The notes beneath the pieces are model-generated. The model made no database searches, was not told the DNA's origin, and was given only the letters and a program-made list of their open reading frames with translations. Source: an uncultured Acetatifactor sp. (GTDB lineage Bacteria; Bacillota; Clostridia; Lachnospirales; Lachnospiraceae). From it: DNA of 64,000 bases. How positions within the stretch are numbered: position 1 is the stretch's first letter; every line of letters begins with the position of its first letter. Positions 38,855-47,571 of the stretch are shown here, piece by piece. Location: contig CAJUAH010000022.1 in the NCBI GenBank assembly GCA_910584375.1, positions 1-64,000 on the forward strand. The letters are read 5' to 3'. The translations under genes were made by a program, and so were the position numbers.

Positions 38855-40243
38855 ATGACAGGACAAAATAAAGGAAGGATTACCCAGATCATTGGCGCGG
38901 TGCTGGATATCCGATTCAGTGAGGGGCGGCTGCCGGAGATTAACGAGGCCATCGTTATCCCCGGTAAGGACAGCGAACTGACGGTGGAAGTATCTCAGCA
39001 TCTTGGTGACGACACGGTGAGATGTATCGCCATGGGCACGACCGACGGCCTGGTGAGAGGCATGGAAGCCATCGCCACGGGTGCGCCGATCACAGTGCCT
39101 GTTGGAGAGAATACGCTGGGACGTATTTTCAATGTACTGGGTAAACCCATTGACAACAAACCGGCGCCGGAAGGGGTATCTTATGAACCCATTCACAGGG
39201 CCGCGCCGGATTTTGAGGAGCAGTCCACGGAAACCGAATTGCTGGAGACCGGCATCAAGGTGGTGGATCTGCTGTGCCCCTACCAGAAGGGCGGTAAGAT
39301 CGGCCTGTTCGGCGGCGCAGGCGTAGGCAAGACAGTGCTGATCCAGGAGCTGATCCGCAATATCGCTACAGAGCATGGCGGATACTCCGTATTTACCGGC
39401 GTAGGCGAGCGTACCCGTGAGGGTAACGACCTGTACCATGAGATGAGCGAGTCGGGAGTTATCGACAAGACCACCATGGTATTCGGTCAGATGAACGAGC
39501 CCCCCGGAGCGAGAATGAGAGTGGGCCTGACCGGTTTGACCATGGCGGAATATTTCCGTGACAAGGGCGGTAAGGACGTACTGCTGTTTATTGACAATAT
39601 ATTCCGTTTTACACAGGCAGGCAGCGAGGTGTCCGCACTGTTGGGCCGTATGCCCTCCGCGGTGGGGTATCAGCCCACGCTGCAGACGGAGATGGGCGCC
39701 TTGCAGGAGCGTATCACTTCCACGAAAAGCGGTTCCATCACTTCCGTACAGGCCGTATATGTGCCTGCGGATGACCTGACGGACCCGGCGCCCGCTACGA
39801 CTTTTGCCCATCTGGACGCCACGACCGTGCTGTCCCGTTCCATAGTGGAGCTGGGTATCTACCCCGCGGTGGATCCGCTGGAGTCCACCTCCCGCATTCT
39901 GGATCCCCGCATTGTGGGTGAGGAGCATTATAAGGTGGCCCGCGGCGTGCAGGAAATCTTGCAGAGATATAAGGAGCTGCAGGATATTATCGCCATCCTG
40001 GGTATGGATGAACTGTCTGAGGACGATAAGCTGGTGGTATCCCGTGCCCGTAAGGTACAGAGATTCCTGTCTCAGCCCTTTTTCGTGGCCGGTCAGTTCA
40101 CAGGTCTGGAAGGAAAATACGTGCCGATCAACGAGACCATTCAGGGATTTAAGGAGATACTGGAAGGCAAACACGACGATATCCCGGAGAGCTATTTCCT
40201 GAACGCCGGCAGTATTGACGATGTACTGGCCAAAGTGAAATAG
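38855..40243 (+). CDS. atpD: ATP synthase F1 subunit beta
   Basis: A 462-residue catalytic subunit. P-loop GGAGVGKTVLIQEL (about residue 150), catalytic Glu region GVGERTREGNDLY, and ALLGRMPSAVGYQPTLQ are all present. The ATG at 38855 follows GGAGGT; an upstream in-frame ATG at 38843 lacks one. Confidence 0.98.
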   Translation: MTGQNKGRITQIIGAVLDIRFSEGRLPEINEAIVIPGKDSELTVEVSQHLGDDTVRCIAMGTTDGLVRGMEAIATGAPITVPVGENTLGRIFNVLGKPIDNKPAPEGVSYEPIHRAAPDFEEQSTETELLETGIKVVDLLCPYQKGGKIGLFGGAGVGKTVLIQELIRNIATEHGGYSVFTGVGERTREGNDLYHEMSESGVIDKTTMVFGQMNEPPGARMRVGLTGLTMAEYFRDKGGKDVLLFIDNIFRFTQAGSEVSALLGRMPSAVGYQPTLQTEMGALQERITSTKSGSITSVQAVYVPADDLTDPAPATTFAHLDATTVLSRSIVELGIYPAVDPLESTSRILDPRIVGEEHYKVARGVQEILQRYKELQDIIAILGMDELSEDDKLVVSRARKVQRFLSQPFFVAGQFTGLEGKYVPINETIQGFKEILEGKHDDIPESYFLNAGSIDDVLAKVK

Positions 40244-40258
40244 GGAAAGGCGGTTTCC

Positions 40259-40663
40259 ATGGCAGAAAATAAATGCTTGACATTAAAGATTATTACGCCA
40301 AACAGAGTGTTCTATGAGGGAGAGGCGGAAATGGTGGAGCTGAACACCTCTGAGGGAGAGATCGGCGTGCTGCCGGGGCATCTGCCCATGACGGTGATCG
40401 TGAAACCCGGAATACTCACCATCACGGAGCCGGAGGGGGAAAAAGTCGCGGCCCTGCATGCGGGGTTTGTGGAGATCCTTCCGGACCAGGTTACTGTTTT
40501 GGCGGAGATTATCGAGTGGCCGGGTGAAATTGACGTCGCCAGGGCCGAGGCTGCATTGGAACGTGCCCGCGAGCGCATCCACGAACATACCAGCGACACG
40601 GATCTGGCCAGGGCGGAGACAGCTCTGCTGCGGGCCATGGCTCGTATACAGGCAATAAAGTAA
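40259..40663 (+). CDS. atpC: ATP synthase F1 subunit epsilon
   Basis: A 134-residue subunit with an N-terminal beta sandwich (LKIITPNRVFYEGEAEMVEL, GEIGVLPGHLPMTV) and a C-terminal helical pair. It inhibits ATP hydrolysis and joins gamma to the c-ring. It is the last gene of the atp operon. Confidence 0.96.
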   Translation: MAENKCLTLKIITPNRVFYEGEAEMVELNTSEGEIGVLPGHLPMTVIVKPGILTITEPEGEKVAALHAGFVEILPDQVTVLAEIIEWPGEIDVARAEAALERARERIHEHTSDTDLARAETALLRAMARIQAIK

Positions 40664-40744
40664 GTCGTCCGGGGAGCCGTGAAAGCCGGTAACGGCCGAT
40701 GTGGCGGCTGCATATGTTATAGAAAAAGAAAAGGTATCACAGGC

Positions 40745-41158
40745 ATGGATTTTGAACGCAGGATTTTACCTTTTTATATGACATATCCGACAGCGGGTTA
40801 TGAGAATGCGACCCTGTATGGACGGCAGGACACGGACGTGCTGCGTGATCTGGAATATTTCAGACAGCTGTATCCGGCAGCGGTGCGGCGATATCAGACC
40901 AGAACTGCCGAGATTCTGGATAAGATGGATTATGAAGGCAGTGTGATCTATGACGAGTATCCTGACCGCTACACGCTGGAGCGGCTGGCAGACAATGTTG
41001 TCGATATTCTTCGGCGCGAGGAGAACGGCCAGGATCCGGAACAGACAGATGCCGCCGGGAACTGGGAACAGAAACGTTCTCTGATCTTTGTACTTCTGAT
41101 GAATGAAGTGTATAAACGCCGCCGAGGCGGCAGAAGAGGATTTTTCAGCTTTAGCTGA
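40745..41158 (+). CDS. Hypothetical protein following atpC
   Basis: A 137-residue soluble protein that I do not recognise. It begins MDFERRILPFYMTYP and has a helical middle (VLRDLEYFRQLYPAAVRRYQ). The C-terminus is basic (YKRRRGGRRGFFSFS). It is probably co-transcribed with the atp genes and is closed by a strong hairpin. The ATG at 40745 is preferred because the sequence before it is Cys- and Arg-rich with no family feel; no strong SD is seen. Confidence 0.6.
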   Translation: MDFERRILPFYMTYPTAGYENATLYGRQDTDVLRDLEYFRQLYPAAVRRYQTRTAEILDKMDYEGSVIYDEYPDRYTLERLADNVVDILRREENGQDPEQTDAAGNWEQKRSLIFVLLMNEVYKRRRGGRRGFFSFS

Positions 41159-41174
41159 CAGGATTTACAACAGG

Positions 41175-41209
41175 CAGAGCCACGGGAACCTAAGGTTCTC
41201 GTGGCTCTG
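41175..41209 (+). terminator. Strong hairpin ending the atp region
   Basis: CAGAGCCACGGGAACC (41175-41190) pairs over 16 positions (one G-U) with 41194-41209 around a TAA loop. The T run is poor, so termination may be incomplete. Confidence 0.7.
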
Positions 41210-41257
41210 TGTTAAAAGAAAAACGCTGGGCCTGCAGAGGGCGGAAAGAGGAGCCGA

Positions 41258-42412
41258 ATGGATGAGCTGGGAAGGCTGCTGGAGGAGATCATAGACGAAA
41301 AACTGGTACAGGCAGTTCTGAGCAACAGCCGGGACGCGGCATATGGGGACAAGCTGAAGATCCGCCCGGTGATGCTGAAGGACGGTTTGCGGTTTCAGAG
41401 TGTCAGATATGTGGGCAAACAGGTGTTTCATCAAAACCATGACGCGCGGGAGACGGGGCGCCTGATTGAGGAATCGCTGCGGGATCGGTTTCGGCAGTGC
41501 GAGATTACCTCGCGGGACAAAAGTGTCACCGTATTGGTCAGCAAAAAGGGAAAGATGACGGTAAAAACCCGCCAAATTGTCTGTGATGCCCCGGGGGATC
41601 TTTCCCACAACAGAGAGAAAGAGTATATTTTAAAAGAGGGCTGTCCGGTGGATTTTCTGGTAGGATTGGGCGTTCAGACACCGGACGGCAGGATCGTGAA
41701 AAATAAATATGACAAATTTCGCCAGATTAATCGTTATCTGGAGTTTATCCGGGATGTTCTGGATCAACTGCCTGGCGAGGGCATGATCCATGTGATTGAT
41801 TTTGGCTGCGGAAAGTCCTATCTGACCTTTGCCATGTACTATTATCTCCATGTGCTGCAGGGCAGGGATATACACATTACGGGCCTGGATCTGAAGGCGG
41901 ATGTGATACGGCGCTGCAATGAACTGGCGCTGCGGTGCGGTTATGAGCAGCTGCGTTTTCAAGTGGGAGATATCAGTAGCTATGCGGGAGAGCGGAAAGT
42001 GGATATGGTGGTGTCGCTCCATGCCTGTGACACGGCCACGGACTACGCCCTGCAAAAGGCGGTGGACTGGGGAGCAAAAGTGATTTTGGCAGTGCCTTGC
42101 TGCCAGCATGAGATCAACGGACAGATACACTGTGAAAGCCTGGCGCCGCTGCTGCGCTACGGGATTATAAAAGAGCGCATGTCCGCATTGATCACAGACG
42201 CCATACGGGCCAATCTGCTGGAGCAGCAGGGGTATGAGACCCAGATTCTGGAATTTATCGATATGGAACATACGCCCAAGAACCTTTTGATTCGGGCGGT
42301 AAAAAAATCGCGGCATATGGAAAAAAGGCTGGCAGGAGCCTCCCTGGAGGAGACGTTGGAGCTGCTGGGCGTGGATCCCATGCTGGCACGTTTGCTGGAT
42401 AGGAATCAATGA
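41258..42412 (+). CDS. SAM-dependent methyltransferase, Methyltransf_32-like
   Basis: A 384-residue protein. The N-terminal half (about 1-165) has no clear family. The C-terminal class I methyltransferase fold shows VIDFGCGKSYLTFAMYYYL (SAM motif I), ITGLDLKADV (acidic motif II) and VSLHACDTATDYAL. The AVPCCQHE motif suggests a cysteine-containing active site as in some RNA methyltransferases. The substrate is unknown, with RNA most likely. SD AGAGGAG is upstream. Its stop overlaps the next gene's start (ATGA). Confidence 0.8.
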   Translation: MDELGRLLEEIIDEKLVQAVLSNSRDAAYGDKLKIRPVMLKDGLRFQSVRYVGKQVFHQNHDARETGRLIEESLRDRFRQCEITSRDKSVTVLVSKKGKMTVKTRQIVCDAPGDLSHNREKEYILKEGCPVDFLVGLGVQTPDGRIVKNKYDKFRQINRYLEFIRDVLDQLPGEGMIHVIDFGCGKSYLTFAMYYYLHVLQGRDIHITGLDLKADVIRRCNELALRCGYEQLRFQVGDISSYAGERKVDMVVSLHACDTATDYALQKAVDWGAKVILAVPCCQHEINGQIHCESLAPLLRYGIIKERMSALITDAIRANLLEQQGYETQILEFIDMEHTPKNLLIRAVKKSRHMEKRLAGASLEETLELLGVDPMLARLLDRNQ

Positions 42413-44946
42413 GTATGAAGAAATTGATAATCAAATGGGTGATCTTTCTGCTGACCTTTGTAGTGTCGTTATTGGTGGCGAGCAGAGTCATGAATCATGA
42501 CAATCAGAATATGACCATGGAAGTGTCGGCAGCCAGTTTTCCGGTGATCACACTGGAAAAGGGAGGCATCGCCTACAATGAACTCCATGGGTATGCCCAG
42601 GCCAGAGATATCGCTTACCAGCGGGGGCCCATCGCTGAGCTGGGTGAAAACAGAGAGCTGATATTCCAGATCGAAACCTACGGTGTCAGATTGCAGGAGA
42701 TCCGTATGGAACTGCGGAGCAGAGACGGCAGCCGTCTCATTGAAAATACCGAGATCACGGAGTACGAGCCGGGCAGCGTTATAAGGGTGGAGACTGCCCT
42801 GAAGGATCTGATCGAAAAGGATACGGAGTACTCTCTGGCGCTGGTGCTGACGGATGAGTCGGGGAGAGAGATCTGGTACTATACCCGGGCCATATGGAGC
42901 GACAATACTTACGGATATGAAAAACTGGCGTATGTAAAGGATTTTCACGAGAAGACCTTTGACCGGGAGGCGGCCAGGGAGCTGGTCAAATATCTGGAGA
43001 GCAGCTCCCAGGGGGATAATACTACCTTCCATAAGGTGGATATCCACAGCAGTTTCAACCAGATTACCTGGGGGGATCTGGGAGTGCGACGTCTGACGGA
43101 GCCTGCCGTCAATCTGACGGAACTGGCCACCCAGACTGCCTCCATGGAACTGCATTACCTGGTGGCTACAGGCAGCGGAAAGGAGCAGACCTGTTATCTG
43201 GTGGAAGAATTGTACCGCATAAGGTATACGCCGGAGCGGGTGTATCTGTTGGAGTTCGAGCGGACGATGGATCAGATCCCGGCTATAAAAGGTGATATCT
43301 ATGGCAACGACAAGATCATGCTGGGTATTGTGGGAGAAGATACGGCCCTGGTGGAGAGCGAGGATGGCAATATCGTGGTATTCGAGGCGGCAGGCCGACT
43401 GTGCAGCTACAATGTAACGACCAATAAGCTGGCGTTGCTGTTCTCCTTTTACGAGGACAGTTCCCAGAACGCCAGGACGCAGTGGGATGACCGGGATATG
43501 TATCAGGGGTACAGACTGAAGATCCTGAATGTGGATGAGGGGAATAACGTGCAGTTTGCCGTATACGGATATATGAACCGGGGACGCCATGAGGGAGAGG
43601 TGGGTATCCAGCTGTACATTTATAACAGCGACCAGAATACCGTGGAAGAGTTGGTGTATATTCCCTACGAAAAATCCGGTGAGATTCTGGAACATGAGCT
43701 GGATCGGCTCCTGTATCTGAACCGGGAGGGAAAGCTGTACCTGTATCTGGATCACAGTATATATGAGGTGAACACCAGGGAGCGCGTCAGCGAGCGGATT
43801 GCACTGGTGGAAGACGATGAGGCCATGCTCATCTCAAACAATCACAAGATCGTCGTCTGGTGGCAGGAGCAGAGTCTGCGGATCATGAACCTGGGAACGG
43901 AACAGGTCACCCAGATAGAGTTGGGAGCGGATGAGATTGCCCGCCCGTTGGGATTTATGGGGGAGGACATCATCTATGGCGTGGCAAAACGTCAGGATGT
44001 GACGAGCGACGCGGTGGGAAGACAGCTTTTTCCCATGTATCAGGTCTGTATCCGTGATGCCTTTGGCAAGCTGTACAAAGCATACGAGTGGGAGGATATC
44101 TATACGCTGTCCTGCCAGGTGGAAGAAAATCAGATCATCCTGGAGCGGGTGCAGCGCCGGGAAGACGGCAATTATACCGAGGCCGCCCAGGAACACATTC
44201 TGCACAATACCACCCAGGATGTGGGCAGAAATCAGCTGGTGGTGGCTGCGGTGGATATCTATGAAAAACTGGTACAGATCCAGGTGCGGGAGGAGATCGA
44301 CGTGAAGGCCCTGCAGATTTTGACTCCCAAGGAAGTCATGTTCGAGGGGGGGAGGGATATCCTGCTGGCCAGGGACGACGAACAGCAGAGCTACTATGTG
44401 TATGACAAAGGCCGGATAGCCGGGATCTATTATACTCCCGCCAAAGCCATAGAACAGGCCGACGCCTGCTCCGGGGTGGTGGTGGACGATGGGGGCAGAA
44501 CCATCTGGATCAGGGGAAACAGGGTGCTCCGCAACCAGATCATGGCGATCACGGCCCAGGAGGCCACGGAGGACAGGAGCAGTCTGGCCGTATGCCTGGA
44601 TACCATACTGTCTTTTGAAGGAATCGTGCGAAACTCCCAGGACCTGCTCAGCCGAGGCAAGTCGGCCCGGATGATTCTGGAGGAAAATCTGGAGGGGCAG
44701 GCCCAGATACTGGATCTGGGAGGCTGCAGCCTGGATACGACGTTGTATTTTCTCAACCGGGATATTCCTGTGCTGGCGCTGCTGCAGGACGGAGAGGCGG
44801 TGCTGCTCACAGGCTTTAACGAGTACAATGTGGTGATTATGGAGCCCTCCACGGGCAGATTGTACAAAAAGGGTATGAATGACACCCGGGAATGGATGGA
44901 AGAGAACGGCAATCCCTTTATCACTTATATAAGAGTGGAAGAGTAG
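42409..44946 (+). CDS. Large membrane-anchored extracytoplasmic protein of unknown function
   Basis: 845 residues. One N-terminal membrane helix (about 5-25) is followed by an extracytoplasmic region rich in beta strands. Repeated segments such as DKIMLGIVGEDTALV, LGFMGEDIIYGV and KIVVWWQEQSLRIM resemble beta-propeller blades (about residues 290-690). The last 120 residues contain LLQDGEAVLLTGFNEYNVVIMEPSTG, which resembles a C39-like peptidase fold, but no catalytic Cys-His pair is clear. It is translationally coupled to the methyltransferase by an ATGA overlap. The function is unknown. Confidence 0.75.
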   Translation: MSMKKLIIKWVIFLLTFVVSLLVASRVMNHDNQNMTMEVSAASFPVITLEKGGIAYNELHGYAQARDIAYQRGPIAELGENRELIFQIETYGVRLQEIRMELRSRDGSRLIENTEITEYEPGSVIRVETALKDLIEKDTEYSLALVLTDESGREIWYYTRAIWSDNTYGYEKLAYVKDFHEKTFDREAARELVKYLESSSQGDNTTFHKVDIHSSFNQITWGDLGVRRLTEPAVNLTELATQTASMELHYLVATGSGKEQTCYLVEELYRIRYTPERVYLLEFERTMDQIPAIKGDIYGNDKIMLGIVGEDTALVESEDGNIVVFEAAGRLCSYNVTTNKLALLFSFYEDSSQNARTQWDDRDMYQGYRLKILNVDEGNNVQFAVYGYMNRGRHEGEVGIQLYIYNSDQNTVEELVYIPYEKSGEILEHELDRLLYLNREGKLYLYLDHSIYEVNTRERVSERIALVEDDEAMLISNNHKIVVWWQEQSLRIMNLGTEQVTQIELGADEIARPLGFMGEDIIYGVAKRQDVTSDAVGRQLFPMYQVCIRDAFGKLYKAYEWEDIYTLSCQVEENQIILERVQRREDGNYTEAAQEHILHNTTQDVGRNQLVVAAVDIYEKLVQIQVREEIDVKALQILTPKEVMFEGGRDILLARDDEQQSYYVYDKGRIAGIYYTPAKAIEQADACSGVVVDDGGRTIWIRGNRVLRNQIMAITAQEATEDRSSLAVCLDTILSFEGIVRNSQDLLSRGKSARMILEENLEGQAQILDLGGCSLDTTLYFLNRDIPVLALLQDGEAVLLTGFNEYNVVIMEPSTGRLYKKGMNDTREWMEENGNPFITYIRVEE

Positions 44947-44989
44947 GCGGAAGAACAGCGTTGCGGGAGTTCAGGCCTATGGACTGTTA

Positions 44990-45487
44990 TTACCTGTCGG
45001 TCACAGGGAAAATGAATTTTTTATATCTTTGCAGGACAAAGAGCAGCAGCATTCCCAGAATGCCGCAGGACAGCACTTCGCCGATTCCCACGGTCAGCAT
45101 GAAGTAAGGGATGGAACCGGGTATTCTGTAGGCGAAGTATAACACCGGAGGCACGATCAGGGTGTTGGCGGCGATGGGTGGCAGAGGAGCCAGCCATTTG
45201 CAGCGCCGCAGCATGTAAGTGCCCACGGCGCCCAACAGCGTGGCGACGCTGCCGAAGACCACGTCCCAGACTATGGCGCCGGTGAGCAGATTGCTGATCA
45301 GACATCCCAAAAACAGGCCGGGTATGGCTGCCGGGGTAAAAAACGGTAAGATGGTAAGCGCCTCGGAAAAGCGGAGCTGGACGGCATAATTGGCCAGGCC
45401 CAGAGAGTTGGCCAGCAGAGTAAGTACCACATAGAGGGCGGCGATAACCGCCGCCTGCGCGACAAAAAGTGCTTTACTGTTTTTCAT
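44990..45487 (-). CDS. queT: QueT-family queuosine precursor transporter (ECF S component)
   Basis: A 165-residue membrane protein with about five helices. The family phrase YAVQLRFSEALTILPFFTPAAIPGLFLGCLISNLL is clear. QueT proteins are substrate-binding components of ECF transporters for preQ1/queuine precursors. The ATG at 45487 follows AAAGGAG. A preQ1-like leader lies immediately upstream, which supports the substrate. The shared ECF energising module is not in the window. Confidence 0.88.
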   Translation of the reverse strand: MKNSKALFVAQAAVIAALYVVLTLLANSLGLANYAVQLRFSEALTILPFFTPAAIPGLFLGCLISNLLTGAIVWDVVFGSVATLLGAVGTYMLRRCKWLAPLPPIAANTLIVPPVLYFAYRIPGSIPYFMLTVGIGEVLSCGILGMLLLFVLQRYKKFIFPVTDR

Positions 45488-45496
45488 TGTTGTAAT

Positions 45497-45541
45497 CTCC
45501 TTTAGTATTTTTTTAACGAGTGGAAGGTCTCGAACACTCGG
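45497..45541 (-). promoter_or_regulatory. Candidate preQ1-I riboswitch of queT
   Basis: On the minus strand: stem CGAGTG/CACTCG (45540-45535 with 45522-45517), a loop beginning TTCGAGACC, then an A-rich tail TTAAAAAAATACTAAAGGAG. CCTT in the loop can pair with AAGG of the SD, giving the expected pseudoknot. The match to UUC-x-AG ... CC ... AAAAAACUA is good but not exact. Confidence 0.55.
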
Positions 45542-45568
45542 TTTGGAAAAGCTCCCGCAACGAAAAAC

Positions 45569-45597
45569 AGTGTAACACAATTTTCCGGGACTTACAA
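45569..45597 (-). promoter_or_regulatory. Sigma-A promoter of queT
   Basis: On the minus strand: -35 TTGTAA (45597-45592), 17-base spacer, -10 TACACT (45574-45569). Confidence 0.6.
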
Positions 45598-45620
45598 GGG
45601 GGCTGGAACGGAAATTGCCT

Positions 45621-46160
45621 CTAGACGGTCAGCCCGGCTTTGACGAGCCGTTTGCGGATCAGGCCGCCCAGGCTCAAAGCGATGGCGATCTTGACCAGGT
45701 CAGCGGGGATATAGGGGATCACACCGATCCAGAGCGCCTCTACGAAGGGGCGTTTTACCAGGTAGCCCAGCCACAGAGTACCGAACAGATACAAGACCGC
45801 CGTGCCCAGCACCATGCCTGCCAGATGAAGAGGCCATTTGGCAGGCCATTTGCTGATAAAAAAACCTGCGATCAGAGACAGGAAGATATAGCCCAGCAGG
45901 TAGCCGCCGGTGGGCCCCAACATCTTGCCCACGCCGCCGGAAAAACCGGTAAATACGGGCAGGCCCACCAGACCCAGCAGCAGATAGATCAGGCAACTGA
46001 CAGTCCCCCATTTCATACCCAGCAGGCAGGTAGCCAGCAGGATCCCCAGAGCTCCCAAAGATATGGGAACCGGACTTATGGGCAGGGGAAAGGAAATGGG
46101 TCCCAGCACGCAGGTTACAGCAGTCATCAGGCCGATCAAAGCGATTTTTTTTGTGTTCAT
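45621..46160 (-). CDS. bioY: Biotin transporter BioY (ECF S component)
   Basis: A 179-residue membrane protein with six helices. The hallmark GGVGKMLGPTGGYLLGYI (biotin-binding segment) and SFPLPISPVPISLGALGILLA are present. The ATG at 46160 follows AGGAGGT. The promoter carries a BirA operator, so expression should fall when biotin is plentiful. The gene precedes queT on the same strand, but queT has its own promoter. Confidence 0.95.
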   Translation of the reverse strand: MNTKKIALIGLMTAVTCVLGPISFPLPISPVPISLGALGILLATCLLGMKWGTVSCLIYLLLGLVGLPVFTGFSGGVGKMLGPTGGYLLGYIFLSLIAGFFISKWPAKWPLHLAGMVLGTAVLYLFGTLWLGYLVKRPFVEALWIGVIPYIPADLVKIAIALSLGGLIRKRLVKAGLTV

Positions 46161-46201
46161 GTTTAAACCTCCTTGGGTATGGGATATGTAGGGGATTTTA
46201 T

Positions 46202-46234
46202 ATTGTAAACCCATCAACAAAAACAGTATACAAT
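46202..46234. promoter_or_regulatory. BirA (biotin repressor) operator
   Basis: TTGTAAAC (46203-46210) and GTATACAA (46226-46233) are inverted arms 15 bases apart. This fits the BirA box TTGTAAAC-N14/16-GTTTACAA with one mismatch. The right arm covers the bioY -10. Confidence 0.8.
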
Positions 46235-46253
46235 TCACCGGGGATAATGTCAA
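46225..46253 (-). promoter_or_regulatory. Sigma-A promoter of bioY
   Basis: On the minus strand: -35 TTGACA (46253-46248), 17-base spacer, -10 TATACT (46230-46225). It is near consensus and overlapped by the BirA operator. Confidence 0.85.
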
Positions 46254-46323
46254 TAAAAATATTGCAACGAAGACACAAAAAACGGATTAAAAATTGATTC
46301 GGTATAGAATAAGACAAAGAAAA

Positions 46324-46364
46324 CCCCCGAAAGGCAGAGGAAACAAAGCTCTGCTTTTCGGGGG
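46324..46364 (-). terminator. Terminator of dnaD-dnaI-prs
   Basis: CCCCCGAAAGGCAGAG pairs with CTCTGCTTTTCGGGGG (16 positions, one G-U). On the minus strand the stem is followed by TTTTCTTTG. Confidence 0.85.
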
Positions 46365-46375
46365 ATACATTTTGT

Positions 46376-47560
46376 TTACAGATCCCCGTTCCGATACCGG
46401 GCCACGATGCTCTGTATCCTCTCGTTGGGATTGAGCAGATCGCTGATGGAGGAATCGTGATTCAGCGTATCAATGATGTAAGCCACGTATTTGCTCATAT
46501 CGCAGTTGATATACCATTCCCGCTCCAAAAGCTCCGGCGTCTGGTAAATCAGGTTGGTGGTCAGTATCCTGCTGATCAGGCCGCTCTCATAGGCCCTGTC
46601 AAATTTCTCCAGCCCGCCGGTAAACAGTCCAAAAGTGGAAAATACAAAGATCTTGCCGGCGCTGCGCTGTTTCAGGGCGGCGGCGGTCTCCAGAATGCTG
46701 TCCCCGGAAGAGATCATATCGTCGATGATGATTACATCCTTTCCCTCCACGCTGGACCCCAGAAACTCATGGGCAACAATGGGATTGCGGCCGTTCTCTA
46801 TCCGGGTGTAGTCCCGGCGTTTGTAGAACATGCCCATATCCAGTCCCAGCACATTGGCGATATAGATGGCCCGTTTCATGCCGCCTTCATCCGGGCTGAT
46901 AACCATCATATGACCGCTGTCGATCTGCAGATCCTTCACATTGCGAAGCAGGCCCTTGACAAACTGATAAGCGGGCTGCACAGTCTCAAAGCCGTTCAGC
47001 GGGATGGCGTTCTGCACACGGGGATCGTGGGCGTCAAAGGTGATGATATTGTCCACGCCCATGCCCACCAGCTCCTGTAAAGCCAGCGCGCAGTCCAGGG
47101 ATTCGCGGGCAGTTCGCTTGTGTTGGCGGCTCTCGTACAGATAAGGCATGATCACGGTGATGCGCCGGGCCTTGCCGCCCACGGCGGCTATAACGCGTTT
47201 CAGATCCTGGTAGTGATCGTCGGGGGACATGCGGTTCTCATGTCCGCAGAGGGAGTAGGTCAGACTGTAGTTGCAGACGTCCACCAGCAGATACAGATCG
47301 CAGCCTCGAACGGACTCCAGGATCATACCCTTGGCCTCCCCGGAGCCGAAACGGGGAACCTTGGCGCTCAGCAGATAGGAGTCTCTCTGATACCCTGAAA
47401 AGGCCAGGGAATCCTTATGTTCATGTTCCCTTTCCGTTCTCCATTTGACCAGATACTTGTCCACCATATCGCCCAACAGCTTGCAGCCCTCCAGGGCGAT
47501 GATCCCCAGAGAACCTACGGGAATAGTCTCCAGATTGCGTTTCTCCTCGCGGTTTGGCAT
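46376..47560 (-). CDS. prs: Ribose-phosphate pyrophosphokinase
   Basis: A 394-residue enzyme making PRPP from ribose-5-phosphate and ATP; the length is longer than classical Prs (about 315). Motifs are IMPYLYESRQHKRTARE (the catalytic flexible loop), ITFDAHDPRVQNAIP and VIIIDDMISSGDSILETAAAL (PRPP-binding loop). It belongs to the long variant common in Lachnospiraceae. The ATG at 47560 has SD GTGAGGA. It feeds upp and rpiB pathways seen elsewhere in the window. It is last in the dnaD-dnaI-prs operon. Confidence 0.93.
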   Translation of the reverse strand: MPNREEKRNLETIPVGSLGIIALEGCKLLGDMVDKYLVKWRTEREHEHKDSLAFSGYQRDSYLLSAKVPRFGSGEAKGMILESVRGCDLYLLVDVCNYSLTYSLCGHENRMSPDDHYQDLKRVIAAVGGKARRITVIMPYLYESRQHKRTARESLDCALALQELVGMGVDNIITFDAHDPRVQNAIPLNGFETVQPAYQFVKGLLRNVKDLQIDSGHMMVISPDEGGMKRAIYIANVLGLDMGMFYKRRDYTRIENGRNPIVAHEFLGSSVEGKDVIIIDDMISSGDSILETAAALKQRSAGKIFVFSTFGLFTGGLEKFDRAYESGLISRILTTNLIYQTPELLEREWYINCDMSKYVAYIIDTLNHDSSISDLLNPNERIQSIVARYRNGDL

Positions 47561-47571
47561 GAATGACATCC

